In this document: positions 62,095 to 64,000 of the stretch, piece after piece
Layout: every line of letters starts with the position of its first letter
Position numbering within the stretch: position 1 is the stretch's first letter
NCBI GenBank assembly: GCA_027924645.1
Contig: BSBN01001225.1
Coordinates: forward strand, 14,774,001 to 14,838,000
Reading direction: 5' to 3'
Length of the DNA: 64,000 nt
From: Cunninghamia lanceolata
Taxonomy: Eukaryota; Streptophyta; Pinopsida; Cupressales; Cupressaceae
Notes under the pieces: model-generated
Told to the model about the DNA's origin: nothing
What the model saw: the letters and a program-made list of their open reading frames with translations, nothing else
Database searches by the model: none
Position numbers and translations under genes: made by a program

Positions 62095-62480
62095 TGTTTG
62101 CAGGGCAGAGAAGGCGACGGCAGCGGCAATGGTATGGCGCTGGTCACAGGCGGAACTGTGAATGGAGGTGGGCGGTGGCAGGATGTATGGTGGCCGTGGC
62201 GGCAGCGAGTGGTGGATTGCGGTGGAGGGTGGTGTGTAAGCCACAGAGGGTGGCAGTGGTAGGACGCTGGCGGAGGGCAGAGGGGATAGTGGAGGCCGCG
62301 AAGTTTCCACAGGCGGAGTTTGGGCCTGTGTGCAGGCCACGAGGGAGCGAAGTTTGGTGGGGGTGTGGGGAGGGGCGAAGCCCCACCCACATCCCACTTC
62401 ATGGGGTGTGGGTGGGGCTCTGCCCCTCCCCACACCCTCTTGTAATAAGTTTTCGGTGGGGGTTTAAACCCCCACCATAA
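62095..62480. other. GC-rich island within AT-rich DNA
   Basis: About 380 bp of G-rich sequence with many CpG, in sharp contrast to AT-rich flanks. It follows a tract ending 'tttgcag' that resembles a 3' splice site, so it could be an exon of a lost gene or of an element. All frames on both strands are open because of composition, so no frame can be chosen. Confidence 0.4.
62362..62436. repeat. G-rich long inverted repeat (nested hairpin)
   Basis: Left arm GGTGTGGGGAGGGGC, gaa, GCCCCACCCACA. Right arm TGTGGGTGGGGC, tct, GCCCCTCCCCACACC. The arms are ~30 bp and complementary except at the central three bases, with a ~15-bp loop. Each arm is itself a small hairpin (GGGGC...GCCCC). Confidence 0.85.
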
Positions 62481-62571
62481 TACCTTCTTTTATTTTCGGC
62501 TGTGTATTATTTGATTCTGTGAACTCTCTCTTCTCTTCGCATTTGTTAATTTCATAATTTTATAATTAATA

Positions 62572-62785
62572 CTAATTAAATATATATATATGTATAACAC
62601 ATTTTCACAATTTCATTTAAAATAAACTATTTAAATATATATGTATATATGTATATATATATGTATATATGTATATATATATACACAAGTGTATCAATTT
62701 TCACAACTTCATTTGATAATAGAAATATATATACTTATATTTATATATATATAGATATATTTATATATATATATATATTTAATTC
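62572..62785. repeat. Second AT microsatellite cluster
   Basis: (AT)n and (TATATG)n runs interleaved with two imperfect copies of 'attttcacaatttcattt' near 62605 and 62698. It has the same design as the cluster at 61660-61985 but a different unit. Confidence 0.65.
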
Positions 62786-62789
62786 ATAA

Positions 62790-64000
62790 CGAGGTTTCAT
62801 AATTCCTACAACAATTTAGTTTATTAATTAACAAATTCTTTTCGCATTTTCTCCAACATTTTAATTTACAATATAACGAATTATTGAGTGAAACAGAAAA
62901 TAAATAACCATTTAGATTTGTATTTTTTTATCAAATAATTTTAATCTATCCAATTTACATTTTAACTCAAATCAAAATCAACGATTAAGAGTAAATACAG
63001 AGAACTAATAAATCTTCCACTTCAAAAACCAAATAATCCGACAAGTAAATCGATTTAGATTATTTTCCTTTTCATACTTAAATCTAGTTTTACTTTTGTT
63101 TTCAAGGGCAAATTTGCATCTTATATAATCTAGTAAATATAAAATTTCCACTTAAACAATACAAGAGATAAATTTTAACCACTTGACTAAATCAACAACT
63201 AATCCCACAACTTAGCAAATTTGATAAACAAGAATAAACAACTGTAAGATTTCACAACTCACCAACACTCTAAGGGAGGAATTACTTTCTTCTCCCAATA
63301 CAATTTGTTTTTTACAACTTTCAGAGGAAGTAATCTCTCCTCTTTAAAAGAAACTTATCCAGGAAGAAAACTTAAAGAGACCAAGCTCTCATTACAACAA
63401 GGAAAGTGAACATTTTCTCTAAACAAGATAAACTCCTTCAATCCTCTCAACATGCTCCAAATAAAACCTGCATGACAAAAAAGGAAGGATACACCACACA
63501 ACAAGCTCTCCTCCCTACCATAGACCCGCAAGAGGGTCACCCCTGAGCTAGGGAGATCATCCACATACCCAGGGTAGAATAAACCAAAAACACTCCACAA
63601 CATTGATTCACAACAATAGAAGCAACAACACACAAACTCCCATGGTTTTACACACATTACAAAGACTCAGCTGAGGTGAGTTCAAAGGGGGGTAGGGAAG
63701 TAGACTCTCTCTACTCCAAGGTGTCACTCTTCTCAAACAAATATCATAGCTTATCTCATGGCTTCAAGCCAAAAAAATTATTCTTTCTCATGGCCTCAAG
63801 CCATCCAAATAATAAAATCACAGTGATATCACAAATAGGCTCTCAAAGCCTTATAGCCCTCTAGGCTCAAAATTACCAACATGCCCTCAAGGCTTCCATA
63901 TACCAAAATAAGAATACACCCGAGGAGGTTCACACCTTCCCTTCCCCATACATGATGAGCATTGTCTTCTAACTAGAAGAAGCTCTTTCATACACCCAAC
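62790..64000. other. Unassigned AT-rich DNA to window end
   Basis: No gene or element boundary was recognised. Purine- and pyrimidine-rich stretches create open frames such as 63355-63657 that show no domain. Confidence 0.3.

Noticed and set aside
62055..62480. Overlapping open frames on both strands in the GC-rich block
   Set aside because: GC-rich composition leaves all frames open, and no domain or consistent start can be chosen.
1..64000. CRISPR arrays, rRNA, tRNA genes or organellar insertions
   Set aside because: None recognised; the tandem arrays present are satellite or telomere-like and lack repeat-spacer structure.

Overview
The window looks like intergenic DNA from a very large plant genome. 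A gymnosperm is likely, but that is an inference. There are no bacterial or organellar genes. Almost everything recognisable is a decayed mobile element, often nested inside another: Ty3/gypsy chromoviruses, solo-LTR-like insertions, a repeated large-ORF element, a degenerate TTTAGGG-like array, satellites and AT microsatellites. No intact cellular gene was found. Spliced-gene remnants and pentatricopeptide-repeat (PPR) fragments are present.

Layout. 1-6409 (minus): copy A of an element with a ~1,400-codon ORF, cut by the window edge and carrying a 1,293-bp solo-LTR-like insertion. 6410-9123: mostly featureless. 9124-14560 (plus): copy C of the same ORF family, split by a 1,507-bp insertion of a related LTR family. 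15725-26251 (plus): chromovirus remnant (RT, RNase H, integrase, chromodomain-like tail, 3' LTR). Its RT is split by a 6,569-bp insertion containing PPR fragments. 28039-37106 (plus): gag-like ORF with a long non-pol extension. A minus-strand chromovirus (29385-36153, TSD catat) interrupts it and has an anomalous one-and-a-half 5' LTR. 38917-56014: a ~17.1-kb segment bounded by ~30-bp inverted repeats. It holds the telomere-like array, a spliced exon, a ~359-bp tandem repeat, AGGCACC/GGTGCCT repeats and a multi-exon minus-strand gene. 56015-64000: mostly AT-rich and featureless, with AT microsatellites and a GC-rich block containing a G-rich palindrome.

The most interesting item is the large-ORF family. 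Copy B (48055-54867) has TG...CA-type ends and a 5-bp duplication (ggacc). It sits in an exon of the minus-strand gene, and removing it with one duplication copy keeps that gene's frame open. It has no visible direct LTRs, a 5' UTR intron, one coding region, and a TATA box downstream of the ORF near its 3' end. This is what a solo copy of a giant LTR with an ORF in U3 would look like. It could also be a new type of TG...CA element.

Three insertions (copy B, the 6.6-kb element, the minus-strand chromovirus) give a continuous host frame across the insertion point once one target duplication is removed, so their boundaries are well supported. Most premature stops are TAG where homologues or family consensus have CAG, a pattern expected from deamination of methylated plant DNA.
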